Shown: positions 1 through 7,100, counted from the first letter of the stretch. The stretch is DNA of 13,048 nucleotides from Gammaproteobacteria bacterium (GCA_023487615.1 JAMDBH010000010.1:5816-18863), one strand, 5' to 3'. The notes: a model not told the origin generated them from the letters alone. Translations and numbers: made by a program.

Positions 1-563
1 GTTAAATCCTTCCAGGTGCCGCCTACACCTTTCACGCGCGCCTGGCCGCCGAGCTTGCCTTCCGTACCCACCTCGCGCGCCACACGCGATACCTCCGAGG
101 CGAAGGAGTTGAGCTGATCCACCATGGCGTTCACCACCTTGGCGATGCGCATGAATTCACCGCGCAACACTCTGCCGTCAATTTCCAGTTGCATCACCTG
201 CGACAGATCGCCCTGGGCCACGGCGCCGATCACGCGCGCCACTTCCGTGGTGGGTTGCACCATGTCCCCGATCAGGGTATTAACAGAATCTATCTTGGCG
301 CCCCAGCCACCCGTGGCGCCTGCCAGTTTAACGCGCTGAGTAATTTTTCCTTCCTTGCCCACCACGTTACTGATGCGCTCAAATTCCTTGGTTATTGATT
401 CATTCATTTCCACCACGTCGTTGAACGCTTCGGCTATTTCACCATCAATGCCATCGAGATCCGTGGGCAGACGCACTGAAAAATCACCTTTGCGATAGGA
501 GCGCAGGGCTTTCAAAAGTTGCCGTGGATTAAGGGTTTCATGGGCGATCATTTTGGCTGACAT
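1..563 (-). CDS. HAMP-repeat signalling protein, probable cytosolic hybrid histidine kinase (partial, N-terminal 187 residues)
   Basis: The reading frame opens at ATG 563 and stays open to the left edge, so only the N-terminus is present. A GAGG ribosome binding site lies just upstream of the ATG. Two successive HAMP-type units are visible. The first spans about residues 11-100 ([18 protein letters not shown], then VVGKEGK). The second begins near 107 ([18 protein letters not shown]) and runs through [30 protein letters not shown] and GVGGTWKDL. This wording is typical of the tandem ~90-residue HAMP repeats of Nik1/group III hybrid histidine kinases and their bacterial relatives. There is no signal peptide or membrane segment before the first HAMP, so the protein should be cytosolic. 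The kinase and receiver domains would lie outside the window; their presence is inference. A soluble multi-HAMP regulator without a kinase is the alternative. It is divergent from nothing close by; the next gene is also on the minus strand, 498 bp away. Confidence 0.85.
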   Translation of the reverse strand, partial: MSAKMIAHETLNPRQLLKALRSYRKGDFSVRLPTDLDGIDGEIAEAFNDVVEMNESITKEFERISNVVGKEGKITQRVKLAGATGGWGAKIDSVNTLIGDMVQPTTEVARVIGAVAQGDLSQVMQLEIDGRVLRGEFMRIAKVVNAMVDQLNSFASEVSRVAREVGTEGKLGGQARVKGVGGTWKDL

Positions 564-1061
564 GTTTTTCCTCACGTATCCTTTGACATGATGAATAGGC
601 GGCTTTAGAAAGAGAGCAATGTCCTAAATAATACTATAAAAAATAAAGCACTTTTTGTCCGGTATCCCGATGGCTATACGGAACAGGTGTGGTTGGAAAG
701 TCTTGAATGGAAAAGGAGAGGGCAGCGTACCCACATGAAATTATTGACTAATTAATTAAATTTTCACTGGAACGCCGGAAGGATGCCTCTTAGGAAGCTC
801 TGAAAAATATATCGCCAACCGCCAAGACGCCAAGGCCACCAAGAAAAAAGGCTTGAATTGTAAGGAAAAAATATTGGCGTTCTTGGCGTCTCGGCGGTCC
901 AATATAAATAAATCAGAGATTCCCTTAATTTAAAGGCAGTTTGCTGAGATCCAAAGAACCACGCAACAGGCGAATCCTCGCATAAGACCTGCGCGGGTAA
1001 CTCTCTACATCCTATTGGGCGTAGGGATCGTCACAGCGCCAAACCGGCGCGGTGAGCCTAT
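564..1061. other. Intergenic region between two minus-strand genes, containing MITE-like copy 1
   Basis: No gene is visible here. The part next to position 563 is AT-rich (about 620-655) and should hold the promoter of the HAMP gene, but I cannot pick convincing -35/-10 boxes. The stretch 741-770 is very AT-rich with a TAATTAATTA palindrome. The MITE-like element occupies 793-924. A small hairpin at 1031-1055 (TCAC.GCGCC pairing with GGCGC.GTGA) follows the BON gene on the minus strand. It has no T-run after it, so it is at best a weak terminator. Confidence 0.5.
793..924. mobile_element. MITE-like element, copy 1 (132 bp, TTA target duplication)
   Basis: This is an imperfect full-length palindrome. 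The left end reads GGAAGCTCTGAAAAATAT and the right end, read in reverse complement, GGGAATCTCTGATTTAT. Inside, ACCGCCAAGACGCCAAG pairs with GACCGCCGAGACGCCAAG across a loop near 848-868. The element is bounded by TTA on both sides (790-792 and 925-927). A second copy at 4136-4266 shares roughly 85-90% identity by eye and the same boundaries. There is no coding capacity. Length, inverted ends and a 3-bp TNA duplication fit a MITE moved in trans by an IS5/IS1031-type transposase; the transposase family is inference. Confidence 0.72.
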
Positions 1062-1466
1062 TCAACCAGCCGATTTGACTGTCAGGCGATTATCAACCGA
1101 CTTCACACCCTCGACCGCGCCGGCGAGTTCTTTTGCCCGGTCACTGCTCTGGACGGAATCAACCGTGCCGGTAAGCGTCACCATCCCGTTGACGGTATCC
1201 ACATTAATTTGCAGCACCTTCAGGGAGGGGTCACCAATAATGGCCGCCTTAATCTTTGCCGTGATCGCAGTGTCGTCAATAGCAGTTCCGGCCTGCTCGG
1301 TCTTTTCCTTAAGTGTTGTTACACCCTGTTCGATTTTCTCGCCGGTGTTTTCAATCGCCTTATCGAGTTTCTCTCCCGCTGTTTCCGGCGCCGGGGAGCG
1401 TTCGCACCCGGCCAGGGCGATGGCCAGCAACGCCGTAACGATCATCATACTGTTTTGTTGTTTCAT
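1062..1466 (-). CDS. BON-domain lipoprotein (OsmY-like)
   Basis: This is a 134-residue predicted lipoprotein. The start at 1466 (MKQQNSMM) is preferred over an upstream in-frame codon at 1499 because AAGGAG sits 8 bases before it. Residues 5-20 form the hydrophobic signal segment, ending in the lipobox LAGC with Cys21 as the lipidation site. The +2 residue is Glu, so outer-membrane sorting is expected. Residues 30-62 form a charged, helix-prone linker (EKLDKAIENTGEKIEQGV). Residues 66-131 form one BON domain: DDTAITAKIKAAI, then VNGMVTLTGTVDS, then AKELAGAVEGVKSVDNRLTV. BON domains are associated with binding phospholipid membranes and with envelope or osmotic stress proteins such as OsmY, which has two BON domains; this protein has one. 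It is divergent from katE, 481 bp away, and may share stress control with it (inference). Ligand unknown. Confidence 0.88.
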   Translation of the reverse strand: MKQQNSMMIVTALLAIALAGCERSPAPETAGEKLDKAIENTGEKIEQGVTTLKEKTEQAGTAIDDTAITAKIKAAIIGDPSLKVLQINVDTVNGMVTLTGTVDSVQSSDRAKELAGAVEGVKSVDNRLTVKSAG

Positions 1467-1947
1467 GTTAGCTTCTCCTTTGGGGAAATCCCCTTGCATT
1501 GATTGGGGCTAATGCTCGGTAATAAATAATGCATTGCACCGCACCGTATTCATACCATAGAGATGACACTACCTGCCGTTCTTGTGCGGACTTTATTGTG
1601 AGATCTGTAATTGCTCAGCAAGTGTTATGCCAGGCAACGTAAAGTTAATTTATTTCTGCCACCTGCATGGTAAATTCTCGTTTGTATGTCGTCTCCAAAA
1701 GAAAATAGCTAATCTACCTCAATTTCTTCAAGTAAGAAGCCGGGCGGTAGCGGCACTTCTTACAAAGATCCGTGAAATATTTACACGGTCAAGCGACCAG
1801 CGCGAAGAGTAACACAATGTGCATATATAGCCGGGCATGGCGTGCCAGCTCTGATATTTCGGATGGCCGAGGATACACTGGCATGAAATCTGCAAAACGA
1901 CCTTTTAAACATGTTTAAACGCTAACACTTAGGAAATAGGAGACACT
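1467..1947. other. Divergent intergenic region between BON lipoprotein and katE
   Basis: This 481-bp stretch must carry the promoters of both divergent genes. A 76-codon TTG-started frame at 1582-1812 resembles nothing and lacks a ribosome binding site, so I do not call it a gene. TATA-like runs occur near 1824 and a GATACACT run near 1871, but none pairs with a good -35 box. The clearest structure is the palindrome at 1904-1919. I recognise no OxyR site. Confidence 0.4.
1904..1919. promoter_or_regulatory. Perfect 16-bp palindrome upstream of katE
   Basis: TTTAAACATGTTTAAA is exactly self-complementary and ends 28 bases before the katE start codon. Its position near the start of the transcript would suit a repressor operator or a 5'-UTR structure. 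I know of no regulator with this exact site, and AT-rich palindromes also arise by chance. Confidence 0.35.
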
Positions 1948-4125
1948 ATGAGTAAGCGCAAGGAAGATCAGAGTAATAGTAAGCTAAAAGACTTGGCCAT
2001 GTTTAGCGAAGATAGCGCGGGAAAACATCTCACCACTAATCAGGGTGTGTTAGTCAATGATAATCAGAATTCTCTCAAGGCGGGGGCGCGCGGGCCGTCG
2101 TTATTAGAAGATTTCATCCTTCGCGAGAAGATCACGCACTTTGACCATGAACGCATACCCGAACGTATCGTGCATGCGCGCGGCGCCGCGGCGCATGGTT
2201 ATTTCCAGGTTTATAAATCTATGGAGCCGTACACTAAGGCCAAATTTCTCCAAGACCCGTCTGTAAAAACGCCGGTCTTTGTGCGCTTCTCCACCGTCGC
2301 CGGTTCGCGTGGCTCGTCTGACCTCGCGCGCGACGTGCGCGGCTTTGCCGTCAAGTTCTACACCGAAGCAGGCAACTACGATCTGGTGGGCAATAACATA
2401 CCCGTCTTTTTTATTCAAGACGCGATCAAGTTTCCCGATCTTATCCACGCCGTCAAGCCCGAGCCGCATAATGAAATACCGCAGGCGGCGTCCGCGCACG
2501 ACACGTTCTGGGACTTCATTTCATTGATGCCTGAATCCATGCACATGATCATGTGGATCATGTCTGACCGCGCCATTCCCAGAAGCCTGCGCATGATGGA
2601 GGGTTTCGGAGTCCACACCTTCCGCTTTATCAACGAAAAAGGCAAGGCGCGCTTTGTAAAATTCCATTGGAAACCCCTGCTCGGCGTTCATTCGGTCATG
2701 TGGGATGAGGCGCAACAAATTTCCGGCAAGGATCCCGATTTTCAACGGCGTGATTTATGGGAAGCAATCGAGAATGGGGATTTTCCGGAATGGGAATTCG
2801 GCGTGCAAATCGTTGAGGAAGAAGATGAGCATAAATTCGATTTCGATCTGCTCGATCCAACCAAGCTGATCCCCGAAGAGCTGGTTCCCGTCCAGCGCAT
2901 CGGAAAGATGACTCTCAATCGCAACCCCGATAACTTTTTCGCCGAGACGGAGCAGGTGGCATTTCATCCCGGCCATATTGTCCCCGGCATTGACTTTACC
3001 AACGACCCGCTCCTGCAGGGCCGCCTTTTCTCTTATACGGACACGCAACTGTCTCGCCTGGGCAGCCCGAACTTTCACGAGATTCCGATCAATCGCCCAA
3101 TCGCACCCGTGCACAATAACCAACGCGACGCCCACATGCGTCAGACGATCAATCGTGGCCGCGTCAGTTACGAACCGAATACGCTAGGCGGCGGTTGCCC
3201 GATGCAGGCAGGAAAGAATATGGGCGGGTTCGTGAGCTACGCCGAGAAGATTGACGCACAGAAGGTTCGCGCGCGCAGCGACAGTTTCTTTGATCACTTC
3301 AGTCAAGCAAGCCTTTTCTGGAACAGTCAATCGGACACGGAGAAAGCACATATCGTGCGGGCATTCCGGTTTGAATTGGGCAATGTACAAACACCCGCGA
3401 TCAGGGAGCGGATGGTCTATATGTTGGCGCACGTTGACAAGACCCTGGCGAGCCGCGTCGCTGAAGGTCTGGGAATAAGCATCCCCGCGAAACTCGACAC
3501 TCCTTTGAATCAAGGCATCCCGGCAGACGGCGACGTCAGGCAGTTCCAGCCGAAACCCGTCAAAAAAACCATTGGCAACTCACCGGCCCTGAGCATGGCG
3601 AACACGATCAAGGACAGCATTAGAACACGGAAAATAGCCGTCCTCGCCGCCGACGGATTTGACGATACGGCTCTCTCCGGCATGAAGCAGGCATTAACGG
3701 CCGCCGGGGCGCAGGTGAAAGTCGTCGCTGCCCGGCTCGGTAACCTCAAGAGCGTGAAGGGTAAAGAGATCAAGATTGATTTCAGCTTTCTCACTACCAG
3801 CTCGGTTATGTTCGATGCGGTTTATATTCCCGGAGGAGAAAACAGCGTAACAACTCTAAAGAGTCAAGCCAACGTACTCCAATTCGTTAGTGAGGCGTAC
3901 AAGCATTGCAAGACGATTGCCGCAACAGGTGAGGGCGTCGAGCTGTTGCAACACGCCTCTCAGGGTGTGGCGAAAATCGTCGCGGCCAACCCAAGTCAAG
4001 ACCATACTGTCGCCGAAGACGGTGTCATCTTCAGCCGTAATGCTCAAGTGGGCAAAATTACCGCGCAGTTCATCAAAGCCGTCGCCCAACACCGCCATTG
4101 GAGTAGGGAGACGAAGGATGTATGA
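1948..4125 (+). CDS. katE: Monofunctional large-subunit catalase (HPII type) with C-terminal DJ-1/PfpI-like domain
   Basis: The protein (725 aa; E. coli HPII is 753) decomposes H2O2 to water and oxygen in the cytosol as a haem homotetramer. The start ATG follows AGGAG by 6 bases. The catalase core spans about residues 25-510. The distal pocket is visible as His76 ([14 protein letters not shown]) and Asn149 ([14 protein letters not shown]), and the proximal haem ligand as Tyr363 ([14 protein letters not shown]). All lie exactly 52 residues before HPII His128, Asn201 and Tyr415. His340 falls at the place of HPII His392, which is covalently joined to the haem Tyr; this predicts the same bond and a modified haem d. 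Residues ~560-715 form the flavodoxin-like DJ-1/PfpI domain ([13 protein letters not shown], then [12 protein letters not shown]) typical of clade 2 catalases. A MITE lies 11 bases after the stop. E. coli katE is RpoS-dependent; regulation here is unknown. Confidence 0.97.
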   Translation: MSKRKEDQSNSKLKDLAMFSEDSAGKHLTTNQGVLVNDNQNSLKAGARGPSLLEDFILREKITHFDHERIPERIVHARGAAAHGYFQVYKSMEPYTKAKFLQDPSVKTPVFVRFSTVAGSRGSSDLARDVRGFAVKFYTEAGNYDLVGNNIPVFFIQDAIKFPDLIHAVKPEPHNEIPQAASAHDTFWDFISLMPESMHMIMWIMSDRAIPRSLRMMEGFGVHTFRFINEKGKARFVKFHWKPLLGVHSVMWDEAQQISGKDPDFQRRDLWEAIENGDFPEWEFGVQIVEEEDEHKFDFDLLDPTKLIPEELVPVQRIGKMTLNRNPDNFFAETEQVAFHPGHIVPGIDFTNDPLLQGRLFSYTDTQLSRLGSPNFHEIPINRPIAPVHNNQRDAHMRQTINRGRVSYEPNTLGGGCPMQAGKNMGGFVSYAEKIDAQKVRARSDSFFDHFSQASLFWNSQSDTEKAHIVRAFRFELGNVQTPAIRERMVYMLAHVDKTLASRVAEGLGISIPAKLDTPLNQGIPADGDVRQFQPKPVKKTIGNSPALSMANTIKDSIRTRKIAVLAADGFDDTALSGMKQALTAAGAQVKVVAARLGNLKSVKGKEIKIDFSFLTTSSVMFDAVYIPGGENSVTTLKSQANVLQFVSEAYKHCKTIAATGEGVELLQHASQGVAKIVAANPSQDHTVAEDGVIFSRNAQVGKITAQFIKAVAQHRHWSRETKDV

Positions 4126-4135
4126 AGGCCTCTAA

Positions 4136-4266
4136 TAAAGCTCTGAAAAATATATTGCCAACCGCCAAGGCGCCAAGGTCACCAAGAAAAAAGGCTTGAA
4201 TCGTAAGGGAAAATCTTGGCGTTCTTGGCGTCTTGACGGTTCAGTATGGATAAATCAGAGATTCTC
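4136..4266. mobile_element. MITE-like element, copy 2 (131 bp, TAA target duplication)
   Basis: This is a second copy of the 793-924 element, in the same orientation. It starts 11 bases after the katE stop and is bounded by TAA on both sides (4133-4135 and 4267-4269). The inner arms read ACCGCCAAGGCGCCAAG and, in reverse complement, ACCGTCAAGACGCCAAG. As RNA it would fold into a long stem-loop at the 3' end of the katE transcript, which could protect or end the message; that role is inference. The outermost bases differ from copy 1 (TAAAG against GGAAG), suggesting some decay. Confidence 0.72.
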
Positions 4267-4286
4267 TAATGTTTTGATTTAAGTTT

Positions 4287-4314
4287 TTGTTTGCGCTATC
4301 GTTAGTTTTATAGT
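4287..4314 (+). promoter_or_regulatory. Possible sigma70 promoter for the secreted-protein gene
   Basis: TTGTTT at 4287-4292 and TATAGT at 4309-4314 are separated by 16 bases. Transcription would begin about 55 bases before the ATG at 4378. The match is moderate. Confidence 0.4.
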
Positions 4315-4377
4315 GGTCAGTAAATCGTGGTGCGACCCCTGCACCTCCCCACCCATTTTTTTATAACGGGATATTTT

Positions 4378-5157
4378 ATGACAATACCACGCAACATTAT
4401 CTCGGCGGTGTTGCTGGCCTTAATGGCCGGCCCTCTGTGGGCGGCCACTAATTATCAGGACTGGTGGTGGAATCCCGATCAAGACGGGCAAGGTGTGAAC
4501 ATCGGCCAGCAGGGCAACACCCTGTTTGCGAGTTGGTTCACCTACGATCAAACCGGCGCGGGCATGTTTCTCGTCCTGGCGGGGCCATTGCTTAATAATA
4601 AAGTCACGGGCGATCTTATTCGTACTGTCGGCCCCGCGCTCGGTACCTCCTTTAATCCCGATCTAGTGGTGCGCACGGTAGTAGGGACGGCCACCTTGAC
4701 CTTCAGCGACGCCAACAACGGCGTGTTGGAATACACGGTGAACGGTATCAGCGGGAGCTTGGCCATTACGCGCTTTAGTTTTTCCACGCTTAACCCGGCG
4801 GGTACTTATTTGGGCGGCGCTACGAATAACAACAGCGGTTGTACGTTCTCTGCTAATAATGGCCAGATCATCTACAGTGCAGCGTATGGGATCACTACCA
4901 ATAATAATAGCCTGAACATCCAGGAGGCCGTCGTAGGAGGCGGTACCTGCAACTATGCAGGAACCTATACGCAAAACGGCTCGAGAATCTCGGCCTCAGG
5001 ACTATTCTCCTGCACAGGCGGGGTTGGGGGTACGTGGTCTTCTAAGGAGATACTGCTGCTGGACGATGCCTTTGTTGCTAGCAACTTAAGCCTGAATTAC
5101 ACCACAGGCGAGACCTGTCAGAGCAGTGGGGGCATTAGCGCGACTAAACTACAATAA
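4378..5157 (+). CDS. Secreted protein of unknown function with WWWNP/GQGVNI motif
   Basis: I do not recognise a named function. The start at 4378 gives MTIPRNIISAVLLALMAGPL followed by WAATN, a classical signal peptide with likely cleavage near residues 22-23. An upstream in-frame start at 4327 would put 17 extra residues before it. The mature protein is about 236 residues. Its N-terminal part opens with YQDWWWNPDQDGQGVNIGQQ and then LFASWFTYDQTGAGMFLVLAG. This matches a recurring module of uncharacterised exported beta- and gammaproteobacterial proteins (WWNP..SG.G.N, ..ASWFTYD). The second part (~138-259) is Ser/Thr/Gly/Asn-rich, probably beta-sheet, with four cysteines (155, 191, 212, 247) that could form two disulfides. 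A weak GGGA ribosome site precedes the ATG. The gene appears to stand alone between MITE copy 2 and a gene-free stretch. Periplasmic or extracellular location is inferred from the signal peptide. Confidence 0.8.
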   Translation: MTIPRNIISAVLLALMAGPLWAATNYQDWWWNPDQDGQGVNIGQQGNTLFASWFTYDQTGAGMFLVLAGPLLNNKVTGDLIRTVGPALGTSFNPDLVVRTVVGTATLTFSDANNGVLEYTVNGISGSLAITRFSFSTLNPAGTYLGGATNNNSGCTFSANNGQIIYSAAYGITTNNNSLNIQEAVVGGGTCNYAGTYTQNGSRISASGLFSCTGGVGGTWSSKEILLLDDAFVASNLSLNYTTGETCQSSGGISATKLQ

Positions 5158-5585
5158 GTCCAAGTTGAGCGAGATCAGTCTTCATTCAGATGTAAAGCCC
5201 TCGCTGATCGGCAAAAAAATGGGGGTAGTTTTTTAGGCTACCCCCCAACATGTCTATCTTGCACTCGCTTAGCGTAACACTGTCGCCGCATTACTCTATT
5301 TGAGTGGGGAAAGACATTCCACACTTCATCAATCCCATGCCCGATCGGGCGGGGGCCCGGCGGCACGGCACTGTACTCAAAAGACAGCATAATTTATGCC
5401 AAGTTCAGTGCATTCCGAGATTATTTATATAACTTATTGAATATCAATATCTTATTTTTTTAAAGCGAGAATGAACTAGGGCGGGGCATGTCAGTACTCT
5501 GCGTATTATTGAGGCGTATCTTGGACGCTAACGTCAAGGCAGGACAAGTTTGATGTGACGGGTAAGTAGGCGCTATGCTAAGCCC
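5158..5585. other. Gene-free stretch between secreted-protein gene and UDG
   Basis: No gene is visible on either strand. It holds the hairpin at 5221-5245, a perfect 12-bp palindrome GCCCGATCGGGC at 5339-5350 followed by a G/C-rich run, and an AT-rich tract at about 5417-5463 that could hold the UDG promoter. I cannot define promoter boxes with confidence. Confidence 0.4.
5214..5246 (-). terminator. GC-rich hairpin with T-run on the minus-strand side
   Basis: GGGGGTAG (5221-5228) pairs with CTACCCCC (5238-5245) around a 9-base loop. On the plus strand it is preceded by seven A bases and followed by no T-run. Read on the minus strand it is an 8-bp stem followed by ATTTTTTT, a good intrinsic terminator shape. 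It could also slow plus-strand transcription from the secreted-protein gene 63 bases upstream, but that is the weaker reading. Confidence 0.45.
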
Positions 5586-6497
5586 ATGGACAGCATTGAG
5601 ACTCGGCGTAGGCAGTATCTACAGGCGATGGGCATAGATCTCTGGGAACGGCGTGCGGCGGTCGCTGATGAATCAGCCTTCGAATCGCCTTCGGTCGCTC
5701 CCGGCATCCTGCCTCTGACGTACAGGGAAGAACTAATGTCGGTCGCTCCCGGCATCCTGCCTCCTGCGACATTGGTACATCCCTGTACGGCACGGGAGGC
5801 AGGACGGCGGGAGCGACCCGCGACACTAGTAGAACCCTTCGCTAGCGCTCTTCCCTGTGCGTCGGAGGCCAAGATTTTGCAAGGCCGTGCTCAACCGGCC
5901 TGTGACGCGGCCGAGCCGGCACAGTCCACCATTATGAGCATGGATTGGCCCACATTGGAGCAAGCGGTGCTCGCCTGCACGCGCTGCGCACTGCATAAGA
6001 CCCGTACCCACGCCGTGCCCGGTGTTGGCAACCGCCGGGCCGAGTGGCTGGTGATCGGCGAAGCTCCGGGCGCGGACGAAGACCGTCAAGGCGAGCCGTT
6101 TGTGGGGCGCGCCGGGCAATTGCTGAACGCCATGCTGAGGGCTATCGGCCTTGCGCGTGAAGAGGTTTACATCACAAACATCGTCAAGTGCCGGCCCCCG
6201 AACAACCGCGAACCTTTACCTGAGGAGGCGGCGGCCTGTGAGCCTTATCTTAAACGCCAAATAGCGTTGATAAAGCCCAAGATCATTCTGGCCGTTGGAC
6301 GCATCGCCGCGCAAAACCTGCTCAAGACCGACACCAAGATCGGCGCCTTGCGCGGCAAACGTCATGTTTATCCGGGGAGCGACATCCCCGTCGCCGTGAC
6401 CTATCATCCGGCCTATCTGTTGCGCTCGCCGCAGGAAAAGCGCAAGGCGTGGGAAGACCTGCGGTTTGCATACCGTGTGTTCAAGGGCGAGACGTGA
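5586..6497 (+). CDS. Uracil-DNA glycosylase, family 4 (4Fe-4S type), with repeat-derived linker
   Basis: The enzyme removes uracil from DNA to start base excision repair. Residues 1-23 (RRRQYLQAMGIDLWERR) match the short N-terminal extension of gammaproteobacterial family 4 enzymes, which supports the start at 5586 although no good ribosome site is seen. The catalytic domain is about residues 120-303. Motif A is GEAPGADED (158-166), followed by GEPFVGRAGQLL, and the second active-site motif is VTYHPAYLLRSP with His274. Cys131, Cys134 (CTRC), Cys202 and Cys218 are the expected 4Fe-4S ligands. Residues ~33-100 are unusual: this linker is translated from dispersed DNA repeats (SVAPGILP occurs twice), yet the frame stays open. 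An internal ATG-AGC-ATG at residues 117-119 could alternatively start a protein with the whole catalytic domain. The rimI start lies one base after the stop, so the two are probably co-transcribed. Confidence 0.93.
   Translation: MDSIETRRRQYLQAMGIDLWERRAAVADESAFESPSVAPGILPLTYREELMSVAPGILPPATLVHPCTAREAGRRERPATLVEPFASALPCASEAKILQGRAQPACDAAEPAQSTIMSMDWPTLEQAVLACTRCALHKTRTHAVPGVGNRRAEWLVIGEAPGADEDRQGEPFVGRAGQLLNAMLRAIGLAREEVYITNIVKCRPPNNREPLPEEAAACEPYLKRQIALIKPKIILAVGRIAAQNLLKTDTKIGALRGKRHVYPGSDIPVAVTYHPAYLLRSPQEKRKAWEDLRFAYRVFKGET
5691..5818. repeat. Three units of a dispersed repeat inside the UDG linker
   Basis: Unit A (5691-5715) and unit B (5739-5763) both read TCGGTCGCTCCCGGCATCC followed by TGCCTC. 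Unit C (5796-5818) is the inverted form with two mismatches. B and C can pair into a ~23-bp stem with a 32-base loop, which itself contains GTACA-TCCC-TGTAC. After unit A comes TGACGTACAGGG, an inverted piece of the same CCCTGTACGTCA tail. The fourth unit in this window is at 7022-7075. The regular structure shows this is repeat DNA that happens to be translated. Confidence 0.85.
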
Positions 6498-6498
6498 C

Positions 6499-6969
6499 AT
6501 GAGCGCCGTACTGAAGCAGCCCGACGTCAGTTTGCGGCCCATGAACCCGTCAGACCTGTCTGCGATCATGGCCATCGAGCATCGTGCCTACGATTACCCT
6601 TGGAGCGAGGGCGTCTTCCTCGATTGTCTGCGCGTCGGATATTGCTGTTGGGTCTGTACCAACGGTGAAGAGATTGTGGGCTATGCCGTGATGTCGGTCG
6701 GCGGGGGTGAGGCGCACCTGCTCAACATTTGCGTGAGCCCCGAATTCCGCCGCCAGGGTCTCGGCCGCCGCCTGCTCGATCACATGCTGGATTTGGCGCA
6801 GCAACACAACTCCGACACGGCATTGCTGGAGGTGCGCGCGTCGAATCTGGCCGCAATCGGGCTTTATCGGAGCATGGGGTTCAATGAGGTGGGCTTACGT
6901 ATGGGTTACTATCCTGCGCCCAACGGCAAAGAAGACGCTATTATCCTGGCGCGGAGTCTCATGCTCTGA
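6499..6969 (+). CDS. rimI: Ribosomal protein S18-alanine N-acetyltransferase
   Basis: A 156-residue GNAT-family enzyme that acetylates the N-terminal alanine of ribosomal protein S18 using acetyl-CoA. The acetyl-CoA loop is RRQGLGR (residues 84-90), preceded by the strand HLLNICVSPEF. Glu111 (LLEVRASN) and Tyr123 (LYRSMGF) have the same 12-residue spacing as the catalytic Glu103 and Tyr115 of Salmonella RimI. The C-terminus carries GYYPAPNGKEDAIIL, typical of RimI. The start at 6499 is chosen because it lies one base after the UDG stop and gives the usual family length; an earlier in-frame start at 6466 would overlap UDG. Translation is probably coupled to UDG, since no strong ribosome site is seen. 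The stop codon TGA is also the target duplicated by the small element that follows. Confidence 0.93.
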   Translation: MSAVLKQPDVSLRPMNPSDLSAIMAIEHRAYDYPWSEGVFLDCLRVGYCCWVCTNGEEIVGYAVMSVGGGEAHLLNICVSPEFRRQGLGRRLLDHMLDLAQQHNSDTALLEVRASNLAAIGLYRSMGFNEVGLRMGYYPAPNGKEDAIILARSLML

Positions 6970-7100
6970 AGGGCGCCTCTAAAAATGCGTCTTTTGTCTT
7001 TATGCGGCGTTGGAATTCAGCTCGGTCGCTCCCGGCGTCCTGCCTCCCGCGACACTAGTACATCCCTGTACGTCGAAATGCTCATGTACTAGAGGCGCCC
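6970..7100. mobile_element. Small MITE-like element between rimI and prfC (TGA target duplication)
   Basis: GGGCGCCTCTA (6971-6981) and TAGAGGCGCCC (7090-7100) are perfect 11-bp inverted ends about 130 bp apart. The flanks are TGA on both sides (6967-6969 and 7101-7103). The left TGA is the rimI stop codon; one unpaired A at 6970 lies between it and the inverted end. The interior has no coding capacity and carries one dispersed repeat unit (7022-7075), plus a 9-bp inverted pair CTAGTACAT (7055-7063) and ATGTACTAG (7084-7092). No second copy exists in this window, so the mobile nature rests on structure alone. Confidence 0.6.
7022..7075 (+). repeat. Fourth unit of the dispersed repeat found in the UDG linker
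   Basis: The first 49 bases match 5739-5787 at all but four positions: TCGGTCGCTCCCGGC, then TCCTGCCTCC, then GTACATCCCTGTACG. It includes the small inner hairpin GTACA-TCCC-TGTAC. Here it is non-coding and lies within the 6970-7100 element. Confidence 0.8.

Noticed and set aside
1031..1055. Hairpin after the BON gene as an intrinsic terminator
   Set aside because: The stem contains a mismatch and there is no T-run after it on the minus strand.
1015..1512. 165-codon plus-strand frame opposite the BON lipoprotein gene
   Set aside because: The minus-strand frame has a strong ribosome site, lipobox and BON domain; the plus frame is its antisense shadow.
1582..1812. 76-codon open frame on the plus strand before katE
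   Set aside because: It starts with TTG, has no ribosome binding site, shows no recognisable motif and sits where divergent promoters must be.
3600..4125. Separate DJ-1/PfpI protease-like gene fused to catalase by error
   Set aside because: The C-terminal DJ-1/PfpI-like domain is normal for HPII-type large catalases, so this is one native gene.
5691..5818. Possible short CRISPR array
   Set aside because: Units are unevenly spaced, one is inverted, there are no spacers of constant length, and no cas gene is near.
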